56,400 bases of DNA from Nostoc sp. JL34 (lineage in GTDB: Bacteria > Cyanobacteriota > Cyanobacteriia > Cyanobacteriales > Nostocaceae). Position numbers and translations under genes: made by a program. The stretch is taken from contig NZ_JABXKQ010000016.1 in the NCBI RefSeq assembly GCF_017114945.1, positions 1 to 56,400 of the forward strand. Reading direction: 5' to 3'. Under the pieces are notes generated by a model. It searched no databases. It had not been told where the DNA came from and saw only the letters and a list, made by a program, of their open reading frames with translations. Below, piece after piece: positions 8,625 through 16,922 of the stretch. Positions within the stretch are counted from its first letter, which is position 1. Every line of letters begins with the position of its first letter.

Positions 8625-9407
8625 ATGAATATGGCTCTCTCAATCATGCATCTTTTCAGCAAAGTAAAAGTAGGCTCTGCAATGATAGAGCTTAATACAT
8701 TAAATTTAAAGGTAAATCATGGTATAGAAGGAGATATTAATGCCGAGCCGATAAGTCCCAGACAAGTTTTAATTGTTAGGTACGAAGATATTGCCAACTT
8801 ATCAATTCAACCAGGAGAATTGCGAGAAAATATCGTGGTTAAAGGTATAGAAATTGATAAATTTCTCCCTGGCTCTTTGCTACACTTTGAAAGTGGTGCG
8901 GCAATTAGATTAACTTTTTACTGCGAACCATGTAAGCGAATAGCTCACTTAGTAGAATCGTTAAAAAGCATCCAAGGTAAAAGAGGAATTTTAGGCGTAG
9001 TTATTAAATCAGGTCAAATCAAGGTTGGTAGTAACTTTCAAGTTGAAGCTAATAAATTTCCAGCATTATCTGAAAATCCATATCAACGATTCCTGAATTT
9101 TATTATCAAAATCCCAAGTGGAAAAGTAGTTACATATAAACAGATAATCAAAGGTATAGGAGTAGATAATAGCTATCTCAGAGCTATTCCTATATACCTA
9201 AAAAAAACTTCGACTGATGATTATCCTCTACATAGAATATTAGACTCTAAAGGTTATTTGATAACTTATGTGAGTCAACAAAAAATTAAGTTGGAAACTG
9301 AAGGTGTTCAGGTTTTAGCTGAGGCAAATTTATTAAGCAATTTAAACAAAAATTTTGTAGAGATTAAAGATTATTTATGGGAAGATATTACTCTATATCT
9401 AGAATAG
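8625..9407 (+). CDS. MOSC domain fused to alkyltransferase-like DNA-binding domain
   Basis: A 260-aa two-domain protein. Residues about 10-140 look like a MOSC domain (GIEGDINA, SPRQVLIV, GELRENIVV, and a Cys pair TFYCEPCKRI), the sulfur-carrier domain of molybdenum cofactor sulfurases. Residues about 150-235 resemble the C-terminal domain of O6-methylguanine methyltransferase: NPYQRFLNFI, IPSGKVVTYKQI, and YPLHRILDSKG. The methyl-accepting Cys of the PCHR motif is replaced by Leu (YPLHR), so this half is alkyltransferase-like (ATL), able perhaps to bind but not repair alkylated DNA. The start could be ATG 8625 or 8631. It sits 12 nt after the fibrillin gene. I know of no described protein with this pairing; function is unknown. 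Confidence 0.75.
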   Translation: MNMALSIMHLFSKVKVGSAMIELNTLNLKVNHGIEGDINAEPISPRQVLIVRYEDIANLSIQPGELRENIVVKGIEIDKFLPGSLLHFESGAAIRLTFYCEPCKRIAHLVESLKSIQGKRGILGVVIKSGQIKVGSNFQVEANKFPALSENPYQRFLNFIIKIPSGKVVTYKQIIKGIGVDNSYLRAIPIYLKKTSTDDYPLHRILDSKGYLITYVSQQKIKLETEGVQVLAEANLLSNLNKNFVEIKDYLWEDITLYLE

Positions 9408-9461
9408 ACATTGCTGTAATTTTCATAATATTTATAATCCGATTCTGCATCCAGAATTTCA

Positions 9462-10331
9462 TCAAGATGATCCTTGATTTTTGATTTGTTTAGATGTAGC
9501 TTCCATAAAATCGATAAAAACTTTTATGAGCTTATGAATTCCCTCGCTACCTCCTGCAATTAAACCTCCTGTCAGCAATGCATCTAAACAACGGAAAATA
9601 ACTACTTGTATGGGATTATCTAAATCAATAACTACAAGTGGCTCAATTGAGCGAATACCTATTGCACTCATTAAAAGACCGAATAAAAGGGATGTCCATA
9701 GAGCAATTGTTCGTGTATCAGATTTATAGGCTGTTTTTTGGCGCTCTTTTTCATTTATATCATCCATTTGTGGCTTAAATATTTTTAATGGTTCTTGTTG
9801 GTTTTGTGTAAAGTTTTGGATGATTTGCTGTTCTAAACTCATTCCTTCTGGTGGAAGTCCACTGATTTGATTAGATTCTAAGAATTGGCTCTGTTGTACT
9901 TCCATAAGTCTTATCTTCTCAGCCAGTAGAGCCTTTTTTTGCTGAATACTAATATCTAATTGTTCGACGAATGGGCCACGCCAAGTAGTTATAAAAACTT
10001 CTAAAGAACGCTCTAACAACAAAGAAATAAATAATTGTAATGTAAGTAACTGGACAATATCATTAACCCCAAATGGTTTTAAAATAAATGGTTTAGATGA
10101 TAACCAAGTTGATAAAGTTACTACTAGAAAACTAATAATGATTAACACAATAAATAGAGGAGATTCGGGAGAAAGCTTTAGCAACGTATCTATACTCCTG
10201 TTTCGCGTCACAATATCTAACACAGCCTGGAGGTGAAAACTACACCTGCTGAGTAACTTAACAACGTTAATTTGATAGAACAGTAAATAATTTATGACCT
10301 GTCCCTTTTTTCTAAAAGTGTGATGAGTCAC
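9462..10331 (-). CDS. Coiled-coil membrane protein of unknown function
   Basis: Up to 289 aa, not recognised. It has membrane helices near residues 60-80 (LFIVLIIISFLVVTLSTWL) and 92-112, a charged coiled-coil section (QQKKALLAEKIRLMEVQQ) near 125-195, and two further hydrophobic stretches (TIALWTSLLFGLLMSAIGI and ALLTGGLIAGGSEGI). The start is uncertain: the open frame begins at GTG 10331 and no ATG lies before the first helix; an internal GTG near residue 42 is equally possible. The 3' end is convergent with the MOSC-fusion gene, 54 nt away, with a small possible hairpin (atcaag/cttgat) between. Looks intact. Confidence 0.65.
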   Translation of the reverse strand: MTHHTFRKKGQVINYLLFYQINVVKLLSRCSFHLQAVLDIVTRNRSIDTLLKLSPESPLFIVLIIISFLVVTLSTWLSSKPFILKPFGVNDIVQLLTLQLFISLLLERSLEVFITTWRGPFVEQLDISIQQKKALLAEKIRLMEVQQSQFLESNQISGLPPEGMSLEQQIIQNFTQNQQEPLKIFKPQMDDINEKERQKTAYKSDTRTIALWTSLLFGLLMSAIGIRSIEPLVVIDLDNPIQVVIFRCLDALLTGGLIAGGSEGIHKLIKVFIDFMEATSKQIKNQGSS

Positions 10332-10410
10332 GCCGTTGTGGGAGTAGAAAACATTCCAGTGCTACTGTGCATGGGATGACGCTAGAGCAAGTAGCAACTG
10401 TAGCACCAAC

Positions 10411-10438
10411 TAAAAACCCCTCCAAGGTGTTGGAGGGG
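10411..10438 (-). terminator. Rho-independent terminator
   Basis: A perfect 9-bp stem (cccctccaa at 10417-10425 with ttggagggg at 10430-10438) and a GGTG loop, followed on the minus strand by a run of five T. It probably ends the transcript of the small secreted protein gene at 10579-10953. Confidence 0.8.
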
Positions 10439-10578
10439 TGAAAGTAATTTTTGCGAATGAGATGGTAATTAGGGGGAGATAGCAGCTTTTCCTGCTCGGT
10501 TAGGCATTTTCTTGTCAAAGCAACCAGATGATAGTACAGCATTTTATAAATCCATTACGAACCTCTGCAAGTCTGTAC

Positions 10579-10953
10579 TTAGTAAGATAAATCATTAGTG
10601 CTGTTGTCTGATGTCAGTTGCGACTCGACAGCGTTTAGATAACCTTTATCATTCAAAGCTTCTTGTGCTGGTAACTTTTTAGCGTTGACAGCAGCCTTAA
10701 CCACACCTAGCGCAGTCAGGTTTCCTGTTTGGTATTGAGATACCAAAGCACTACCCTGTGCTTTCAGATTACTTTGATAAGCTAGAAATACAGCATCAAA
10801 GGGTTTGAGGTAGCTGACGTTAGACGAATTGTTAGAATTGATAGCTATAGGTTCGCCACTATTGCTAGTAGCTATTTGAGTGCCACCGATTCCAGGCAAT
10901 AAAGCAATAGAAGTAACAATGAGTACAGAATCAATTAAGATAGAGAGTTTCAT
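10579..10953 (-). CDS. Small secreted protein, paralogue A
   Basis: A 124-aa protein with an N-terminal signal peptide (LSILIDSVLIVTSIALLPG) and a mature part that is mostly helical and polar, with the segment YLKPFDAVFLAYQSNLKAQG. It is not recognised as a named family. Start chosen at ATG 10953 because aagga lies 7 nt upstream; longer starts lack this. A related, shorter gene lies just upstream on the same strand (11106-11333). A terminator follows at 10411-10438. Probably periplasmic; role unknown. Confidence 0.7.
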   Translation of the reverse strand: MKLSILIDSVLIVTSIALLPGIGGTQIATSNSGEPIAINSNNSSNVSYLKPFDAVFLAYQSNLKAQGSALVSQYQTGNLTALGVVKAAVNAKKLPAQEALNDKGYLNAVESQLTSDNSTNDLSY

Positions 10954-11105
10954 AGGATTATCCTTAGTCATAGTAAAGTGCAATTAGTGTTCTTGAGTAA
11001 TAGAGTCTTATTTTTTATCTGTCTTAACTTCCTGCACCCAGTTCACCTGAACGGTTGATTTGCTCCTCACCCATTCGGGTGATTTAATTGAGCGCATTCT
11101 ACGGT

Positions 11106-11333
11106 TTATTCAAAGTTGCTAAGACCCATCATCTGATAAGCAAGAACAGCAGTATCAAAGCTTTTGAGGCAATTGATATCTGTGGAATCGTTGCGTAAAG
11201 TATTAGGTTTGATAGCAGTGTTGATTGATGTGCCACTCTTGCGATAAGTAGCTATTTGAGTCCTAGCGATTCTAGGTAGGACACTAGAATCAACAATGTG
11301 TGCAAAATTAAGCCAAGGAAAGAGTTTCATCAT
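11106..11333 (-). CDS. Small secreted protein, truncated paralogue B
   Basis: A 75-aa open frame clearly related to the gene at 10579-10953: both begin MKL, share a D-S-x-L core, the motif TQIAT, a following SG-x-x-I, and the segment LK(S/P)FDA/T-AVxLAYQ. Copy B stops just after the LAYQ motif and lacks the C-terminal 45 residues of copy A. No ribosome binding site is visible. It may be a decaying duplicate or a short functional version. Confidence 0.5.
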   Translation of the reverse strand: MMKLFPWLNFAHIVDSSVLPRIARTQIATYRKSGTSINTAIKPNTLRNDSTDINCLKSFDTAVLAYQMMGLSNFE

Positions 11334-11400
11334 TGATGCTGTGTTAGTTAATAAATCGGGAGTAAAGTTCAGGACAAACTTGAACAGATATATATTTAAC

Positions 11401-11633
11401 TGATACCAATTTTTTATGAAGCTGCATAGAATTAGATCCCCCCTAGCCCACGCCAGTCGCTCATGGGGGTTTCCTCCATGAGCGACTGGCGTCTCCCGTC
11501 TCCCCTTGGGAGAAGACCGCGCTGGCTCCTCTTATTAAGGGGGGAACCGGAAAAAAATCTATCAAAGTCCCCCAATTTATCGGGGGATTTAGGGGGTTCG
11601 AGATATATGCAACTTCACATTAAATTGGTATGA
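11401..11633. mobile_element. MITE-like element with inverted termini
   Basis: The ends are inverted copies: tgataccaatttttt-atgaag-tgcata on the left and tatgcaacttcac-attaaattggtatga on the right (about 24 of 30 positions pair). The interior has no gene but contains a perfect 16-bp hairpin (cgccagtcgctcatgg with its complement) and C-rich/G-rich arms (cccccta, ttaggggg). A solo copy of the same terminus (ataccaatt) sits at 39391. This fits a non-autonomous element. Confidence 0.65.
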
Positions 11634-11937
11634 GGTTATCTAAAAATTTATGCAGTGTTGTTACTCGGTTGTAGATATAGCCCAACTGAAGCATCGTATT
11701 TCTGCGCTATCCCTTCAACAGCAGATTTATTGATTTAGTATGATTGAATCTAATTTGTCTATTCGGGTTTACCGAACAGACAAATTAGAGTAAACCGTAA
11801 TAATTTTCTATCTAATTTCGTACGGTAATCATCAATTAATTGGTGTCAAAAACCGAATTTACAGCAGCTTTAACTCTACATAATATGAATATGTAAGCAC
11901 AGAGTTAAGTGCAAAACTTATTAAACAAAGCTAACTA
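11634..11937. other. Upstream region of the Hsp20 gene
   Basis: About 300 nt without a gene. It contains an inverted pair around 11749-11790 (ctaatttgtctattcgg and ccgaacagacaaattag), 16 of 17 positions complementary, which could form a strong hairpin. No CIRCE element was found. Heat-shock control is likely but no known operator could be identified. Confidence 0.5.
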
Positions 11938-11952
11938 ATGCGAGGAAAAGTT

Positions 11953-12405
11953 ATGACACTAGTTCGTTGGAATCCTTGGAGAGAAATTGACACTCTACAA
12001 CACCAAATCAATAGTTTATTTGAAGACACCAGACTACCATCTGCATTGTTTGACAAAGGTTTAAGCAAAGTTCCGGCTGCTGAAATTCAAGAAACTGAAG
12101 ATGCGATTCATCTAAAGCTAGAACTGCCAGGAATAGAAGCTAAAGACCTGGATGTACAAGTCACAGAAAATACTGTTTACGTTAGCGGTGAGCGGAAGTC
12201 CGAAACAAAAACAGAGGAAAAAGGTGTTACCAGAAGTGAGTTTCATTACGGTAAATTTCAACGCGTAATTCCTCTATCGGCTCGGATTAAAAATACTGAC
12301 GTTACAGCAGATTATAAAGATGGCATCTTGAATCTAACACTGCCTAAAACTGACCAAGAAAAGAATAAAGTTGTCAAGGTGAATTTGGAACAATCTGCTA
12401 ACTAA
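11953..12405 (+). CDS. Hsp20/alpha-crystallin family small heat shock protein
   Basis: A 150-aa ATP-independent holdase chaperone that binds unfolding proteins and, in cyanobacteria, also membranes. It begins MTLVRWNPWREIDTL, the usual bacterial class start, followed by the alpha-crystallin domain (KLELPGIEAKDLDVQV, VYVSGERKSE, YGKFQRVIPLS) and the closing strand DGILNLTLPK. The C-terminal anchoring I-x-I motif is only weakly represented (VVKVNLE). The ATG at 11953 is preferred over 11938 because gagg lies 7 nt upstream of it. A terminator follows. Equivalent to cyanobacterial HspA/Hsp17 type. Confidence 0.93.
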   Translation: MTLVRWNPWREIDTLQHQINSLFEDTRLPSALFDKGLSKVPAAEIQETEDAIHLKLELPGIEAKDLDVQVTENTVYVSGERKSETKTEEKGVTRSEFHYGKFQRVIPLSARIKNTDVTADYKDGILNLTLPKTDQEKNKVVKVNLEQSAN

Positions 12406-12481
12406 TGATTTGCTTGCGATGTCTACGACGGGCTACGCCTACGCACTACTTTACCTGCAATAATTGATTGAATTAGTTAAG

Positions 12482-12512
12482 AGCTTGGTCATGCGAGTGA
12501 CCGAGCTTTTTT
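12482..12512 (+). terminator. Rho-independent terminator of the Hsp20 gene
   Basis: A 10-bp stem (agcttggtca with tgaccgagct, one G-T pair), a six-base loop and a run of six T. It lies 77 nt after the Hsp20 stop. Between them is a copy of a common Nostoc repeat (gcgatgtctacgacgggcta). Confidence 0.85.
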
Positions 12513-12541
12513 CTAAGCAATTTAGCGTTGATAAAAAAGTA

Positions 12542-14722
12542 CTAAAGACTTTCGAGATTTTTAAGCACCTCTGCGGCTGACTGATATCGTTGAGTGAAGT
12601 CAAAATGTACCATTTTATTTAAAATCATCACTAACTCGTCTGTAGCGTCAGTCAATTCGCGCCAATGTTGCCAAATCTGTTGATTAGCATCAGCTTGGCT
12701 TTGGATAATTATTTCACCAGTATTTGTGTCTCTACGAAACTCTCTAGGTTCTACCCCAGTTAAACCTTGTATTCCCATAATTCCCAACGCATAAATATCG
12801 CTGTTGAGTTTTGGCAACCCGCTCATTTGTTCCGAAGGTGCATAACTAGGAGTGCCAATTGAAATTGTCTGAGCTTCTTGCTGTTGAGGTTGAATCTGCT
12901 TAACAGCGCCAAAGTCAATTAAAACAATGTGCCCATCTGATTCTCGCCTAATTAAGTTACTAGGTTTGATATCTCGATGGATTACGCCATAGCTGTGAAC
13001 AAAAACCAGCACGTTTAAAACTTCTTTGAGTATCTCCACAACTTCAGCTTGTTTTAGTCGCTTCCCAGCACTTAGCTCTTTATCCATAGCGTGCCCTCGA
13101 ACAAATTCTTGCACTAAAGAAAATTGCCGATTTTCTTCAAAAAAAGCTAGCAGTTGGGGAATTTGTGGATGCTTACCCAAAGTTTCTAAAATTTCTGCTT
13201 CCGCGTCGAATAGGCGTCTGACAATATTTAAATATTCTGCATCTTGGCGAGGAGGTCGCAACTGTTTAACCACACACTGCGGATTACCAGGACGCTGGAT
13301 ATCGTCAGCCAAATAAGTATTGCTAAATCCTCCAGAACCCAAGGGTTGAGTAATTTTGTAGCGGTTATTTAGTACCGTTCCTAGTGCAATTTCTTGCCCG
13401 ATGGAATCAACAATTACCGTTGGCGCTTCATTTGAGGCGTTGCCACGCTGCCGTAAAAGATTTTGTAATTCTAGAATTAATTGTTGGTGTTCTTGAACTC
13501 GTTGGGTAATTTCTTTTTGCTCTTGCTGGGTTTGATAAGCACTATAGGCAAGGACACTGGCGGCGGTAAATACTAACCCCAACGCCGGAGGTATGACTGG
13601 GAACCATCCAGCTTGGGTAAAAATGAAAAAATTGGCTCCAAATAATACTGCCAGGGCTGTTGCTGCTGCCAATCCTAAGCCTAGCGGATGTTGAATCCGC
13701 CATACCAGCAACCCACCAACTACAGTCCATCCCCATATCCAAAGGACTTCACCCCACTCAGGCAAAAACCAAAATAGAGGCTGCTTGTTCAGAACAGCAC
13801 TGAGAATTTGACTAACGCTGTGAGCATGAATTTCAATTCCGGCCATTTTGCCAGAATTATCTGACTTACCACTAGCAAAGGGCGTATTAAAAATATCATT
13901 TAAACTATTGGCTGTTGAACCAATCAAAACGATGCGGTCTTTAACTAAATCTGGTTTAACTTGATTTGCAAGTACTTCTGTAATAGTTACCTGCTGGGCA
14001 ATCTGATGACCAGAACGGTAATTAAGCAGGATTTGGTAGCCATTGGTATCTGCTTTTTCATAGCCGCCAGCGTTACTTTGCAGGGATTTAAATATAGTAT
14101 TGCGTAGTCGTAGTTCCTTTTTGGGGGTAAATTCTAGTTGGATACCTCCAACTTCTAAATATTTGAGTGCTAGTTGTAAGCTAAAGGAATAGGTACTTTG
14201 ACAAGAATCGGACTCCTCTGCACTTACTAATAAGAGGTTGCGGCGAATTGTGGCATCAGTATCTTCTACGACATCATTGAATCCTACTCGCTCTGCTTCA
14301 ACGCCCTTTGGGGGTGCTACTCCTGGATTGTTAGAACCAGAATGTTTGCAGATAGGAATGATGATATCGCTCTGTTGGAGGCGTTGCAGTAGCTTGTCAT
14401 GACCAGGCGGTACTGGTAAGTCACGAAAAATATCTAAACCAATGACTCGCGGTTGATATTCTTCAAGTTTGCCTAATAGCCTGTCTAGAAGTTCGCTAGA
14501 CAGGGGCCAATTCCATTTTTGGATATCTTTTTCACTTAAAGCAACAATCAACAAACGAGAGTCTGGGCCTGGGTCGGCGCGTAATTGCATCATTTGGTCG
14601 TAGACCTTCATTTCTAAAGGCTCGAAAACCCCCAGTTTTTGAATTCCTACTAACAGAAGTGTTGCGATCGCACTTGAAAGAATAACTGGCTGTCTAAATA
14701 AACTTTTAAAAGTTACAACCAT
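12542..14722 (-). CDS. CHASE2 domain serine/threonine protein kinase
   Basis: A 726-aa transmembrane kinase. Residues about 20-310 form a CHASE2 sensor outside the membrane (KVYDQMMQLR, RLLIVALSEKDIQKWNWPLS, RPRVIGLDIFRD-like, VLIGSTANSLND). Several membrane helices span about 320-400, then a short coiled coil and a Hanks-type kinase domain from about 445. Its key residues are all present: Gly loop LGSGGFSNTYLA, the ATP Lys in CVVKQLRP, HRDIKPSNL, IDFGAVK and a Pro/Glu activation end (SYAPSEQM). It should therefore be an active Ser/Thr kinase that responds to an extracellular cue. It lies downstream of the FHA protein and CIS operon on the same strand (193 nt gap). Confidence 0.93.
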   Translation of the reverse strand: MVVTFKSLFRQPVILSSAIATLLLVGIQKLGVFEPLEMKVYDQMMQLRADPGPDSRLLIVALSEKDIQKWNWPLSSELLDRLLGKLEEYQPRVIGLDIFRDLPVPPGHDKLLQRLQQSDIIIPICKHSGSNNPGVAPPKGVEAERVGFNDVVEDTDATIRRNLLLVSAEESDSCQSTYSFSLQLALKYLEVGGIQLEFTPKKELRLRNTIFKSLQSNAGGYEKADTNGYQILLNYRSGHQIAQQVTITEVLANQVKPDLVKDRIVLIGSTANSLNDIFNTPFASGKSDNSGKMAGIEIHAHSVSQILSAVLNKQPLFWFLPEWGEVLWIWGWTVVGGLLVWRIQHPLGLGLAAATALAVLFGANFFIFTQAGWFPVIPPALGLVFTAASVLAYSAYQTQQEQKEITQRVQEHQQLILELQNLLRQRGNASNEAPTVIVDSIGQEIALGTVLNNRYKITQPLGSGGFSNTYLADDIQRPGNPQCVVKQLRPPRQDAEYLNIVRRLFDAEAEILETLGKHPQIPQLLAFFEENRQFSLVQEFVRGHAMDKELSAGKRLKQAEVVEILKEVLNVLVFVHSYGVIHRDIKPSNLIRRESDGHIVLIDFGAVKQIQPQQQEAQTISIGTPSYAPSEQMSGLPKLNSDIYALGIMGIQGLTGVEPREFRRDTNTGEIIIQSQADANQQIWQHWRELTDATDELVMILNKMVHFDFTQRYQSAAEVLKNLESL

Positions 14723-14858
14723 TTTTTTAAATAGATTTTACTTTAAAATATAGGTATATTTTGAGATTAATTTTTAATATTGAAATTATTCTACGCAATT
14801 TGCAACTTTTCAAAAAATATAGTAATCATATTTTACTTACAAACACCAAAATGCTCAA

Positions 14859-14887
14859 ATCCCCGACTCCTTTAAGAAGTCAGGGAT
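14859..14887. repeat. Hairpin repeat (atccccgact family)
   Basis: atccccgact pairs with aagtcagggat across a ttta-type loop. A second member occurs at 55888-55920. It lies between the FHA gene and the kinase gene and could act as an attenuator or RNA processing site. Confidence 0.55.
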
Positions 14888-14915
14888 ATTTTTGTTCGTG
14901 ACTCATTTAGAATTG

Positions 14916-16922
14916 CTATCTGTGTTTCAGATAATGCACAATCGCCTCTGCTGTTGACAAGTTAGTAGCCAATAAGACTTGATTAATAGTGCATAATCTT
15001 AACAGTGCTTCTTCATTTGCTTGACCTGGCTGAGGTTGCAGCAAATCTCGCAGGAAAATAACTGCTACAATTTCTCCGGCTCCAACCAATGAAGCAATTG
15101 TTTGATACCCTCCAGAAGTTGGTGCGGGAGTTTGTTGACTAATTGTTATCCCTGCCTGCTGATGTAAAACTTCACTAACAGATGGCCAGGTAATTGTAAA
15201 ACTCTGCGCGAAAAATTCCTGATGTTCGGAAACCAATTCAGCAAGTTCTGATTTCTTGCTTTCATGAGCGATGAGAACTATATTTCTTTCAACGATTGTT
15301 TGAGGAGGCTCACTGACATTTGTTTCTTCTGGAGTTTCATCAGGTTGAGTTACTTCTGCTTCAGAAACTTGTTCAATAGTTTGACTGACGTTCTCAGTAA
15401 CTCCACTTTCTGTTGTTTCCAAAGATTGAATATCAGCTGAGTCAGAGACTTCACTTACTTGTGCAGAAATATCATCAACATCTACACTGACTTCTTCAAG
15501 ACTTGTATTACTCAAATCAATGTCTTGACTGCTGAAAATTTCTGCAATGTTCTCATCAGGCGCAGTCAATGTTTCAGGAACTTCATTGACTGTTTCATCA
15601 ACAGCAGAACTAGATTCTACTTCGTTAACATCTGCGCTATCTTCTCCTGCAACTGATGTATCCCAATCTACCACTTCATCACTGGCATCCTGTGGGACTT
15701 GGCTTAATGTTTCTTGCGGCTGAATGTCCGTATTTTCAGGAACTTCGTTGACAACTTCATCAACTTCTGCACTTTCTACAACTGGCGTATCCAAATCTAC
15801 TATTTCATGATGAGTAGCTTCTGGAGCGGCGCTCTCCTCCTCAGATACTTGGTGGAAAATATCACGCGGCTGTACGAAGGTGACTTCTGCTGCTAGTGCT
15901 GCTTCCAACTCCGCATATTCATCGTCGGTAGCTTCTGGAATGGCACTCTGTGCAGGAACTTCGTTGAAAATATCACGCGGCTGTACGAAGGTAACTTCTG
16001 CTTCCAGTGCTGCCTCTAACTCTGCATACTCGTCGTCAGTAGCTTCGGGAATAGCACTTGTATCACGCCGCTGTACGAAGGTAGATTCTGCGGCCAGTGC
16101 TGCCTCTAACTCTGCAACCTCGTCGTGGGTAGCTTCTGGAAGAACACTTTCATTTTCGGGAGTTTCAATGATGTTTTCAGGTGCAGCTATGGCGTCATCA
16201 GGTTCAGTCAGAGAAACTTCTGAGGCTTCATTGATTTCTGGAACCTCTACTTCCTCACTATCTGCTGCAACTAATGTCCGCAAATCCGCTTCATCACGCA
16301 CATTGTGTGGAACTTCGCTGACTGCTTCTGATGACTCAATAATGTTTTCAGGGGCGATTATCTCAACAACCGGGATGACATCATCAGGTTGAGTAGAAAC
16401 AACTTCTGAGATTTCGCTGATTACTGGGGAAGGAGCATTAATTTCAGGTGATTCTACTTCTTGACTAATTGGCGCTGGAACTTCGTTGAGTACCTCTGGG
16501 GCTGAATTAACGATATTGGGAGTGCTGATATTTTCAGGCGATCGCGGCCGAGAAAACAGTGAAGGATCTATAATTCTAAAGACTGTCTCTGCTTGCTCAT
16601 AGGCGGGAGCAACTGCTTCCAAAATCAAAACATAATCTGCAATCCGAATAATATCTCCATCACTCAAAGAATATGGTCTATCTTTTTCAGCCTGTTTCCC
16701 GTTAAATATTGAGCCATTTCTACTGCCAAGGTCAGAGAAATAGTAATTTCCAGCTTTAACAAAAAACTTAGCATGTACTCGACTGATATCAGGGCTGTCT
16801 AGGATTAAATCAGAATCAGGAGAACGACCTATTAGCCATTCTCCTCTCGTTGGAGTTTCTGTGGTAAGGTCAACTTCATTGACTTCACTTAGATTTGGTG
16901 AGTAGCTAACTTTTACTTTCAT
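14916..16922 (-). CDS. FHA protein with degenerate methylglyoxal-synthase-like C-terminus
   Basis: A 668-aa three-part protein. Residues about 25-100 are an FHA phosphothreonine-binding domain (GEWLIGRSPDSDLIL, ISRVHAKF, LGSRNGSIFNG). Residues about 110-540 are acidic, Ala/Glu/Val-rich and probably disordered, with near-identical repeats of roughly 30-40 residues (PEATDDEYAELEAAL, EVTFVQPRDIF). Residues about 548-665 align without gaps to E. coli methylglyoxal synthase (VLIAHESKK, GGYQTIASLVGAGEI, EEALLRLCTINQVLLATNLS). Catalytic residues are lost: the Asp71 position is Tyr, His98 is Gly, Asp101 is Asn, so it is probably a pseudoenzyme or ligand sensor. Its ATG overlaps the stop of the preceding CIS gene as ATGA, so it is co-translated with that operon. 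The fold call is by my reading of the alignment. Confidence 0.8.
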   Translation of the reverse strand: MKVKVSYSPNLSEVNEVDLTTETPTRGEWLIGRSPDSDLILDSPDISRVHAKFFVKAGNYYFSDLGSRNGSIFNGKQAEKDRPYSLSDGDIIRIADYVLILEAVAPAYEQAETVFRIIDPSLFSRPRSPENISTPNIVNSAPEVLNEVPAPISQEVESPEINAPSPVISEISEVVSTQPDDVIPVVEIIAPENIIESSEAVSEVPHNVRDEADLRTLVAADSEEVEVPEINEASEVSLTEPDDAIAAPENIIETPENESVLPEATHDEVAELEAALAAESTFVQRRDTSAIPEATDDEYAELEAALEAEVTFVQPRDIFNEVPAQSAIPEATDDEYAELEAALAAEVTFVQPRDIFHQVSEEESAAPEATHHEIVDLDTPVVESAEVDEVVNEVPENTDIQPQETLSQVPQDASDEVVDWDTSVAGEDSADVNEVESSSAVDETVNEVPETLTAPDENIAEIFSSQDIDLSNTSLEEVSVDVDDISAQVSEVSDSADIQSLETTESGVTENVSQTIEQVSEAEVTQPDETPEETNVSEPPQTIVERNIVLIAHESKKSELAELVSEHQEFFAQSFTITWPSVSEVLHQQAGITISQQTPAPTSGGYQTIASLVGAGEIVAVIFLRDLLQPQPGQANEEALLRLCTINQVLLATNLSTAEAIVHYLKHR

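Noticed and set aside
10312..10542. 76-codon minus-strand frame
   Set aside because: It runs through a clear terminator hairpin (10411-10438) and has no recognisable protein character.
14916..15290. Active methylglyoxal synthase
   Set aside because: The fold-level match is strong but the catalytic positions equivalent to Asp71, His98 and Asp101 are Tyr, Gly and Asn, so enzyme activity is not claimed.
15880..16392. 170-codon plus-strand frame, Ser/Ala-rich
   Set aside because: It is the antisense shadow of the repeat linker of the FHA protein; codon structure belongs to the minus-strand gene.
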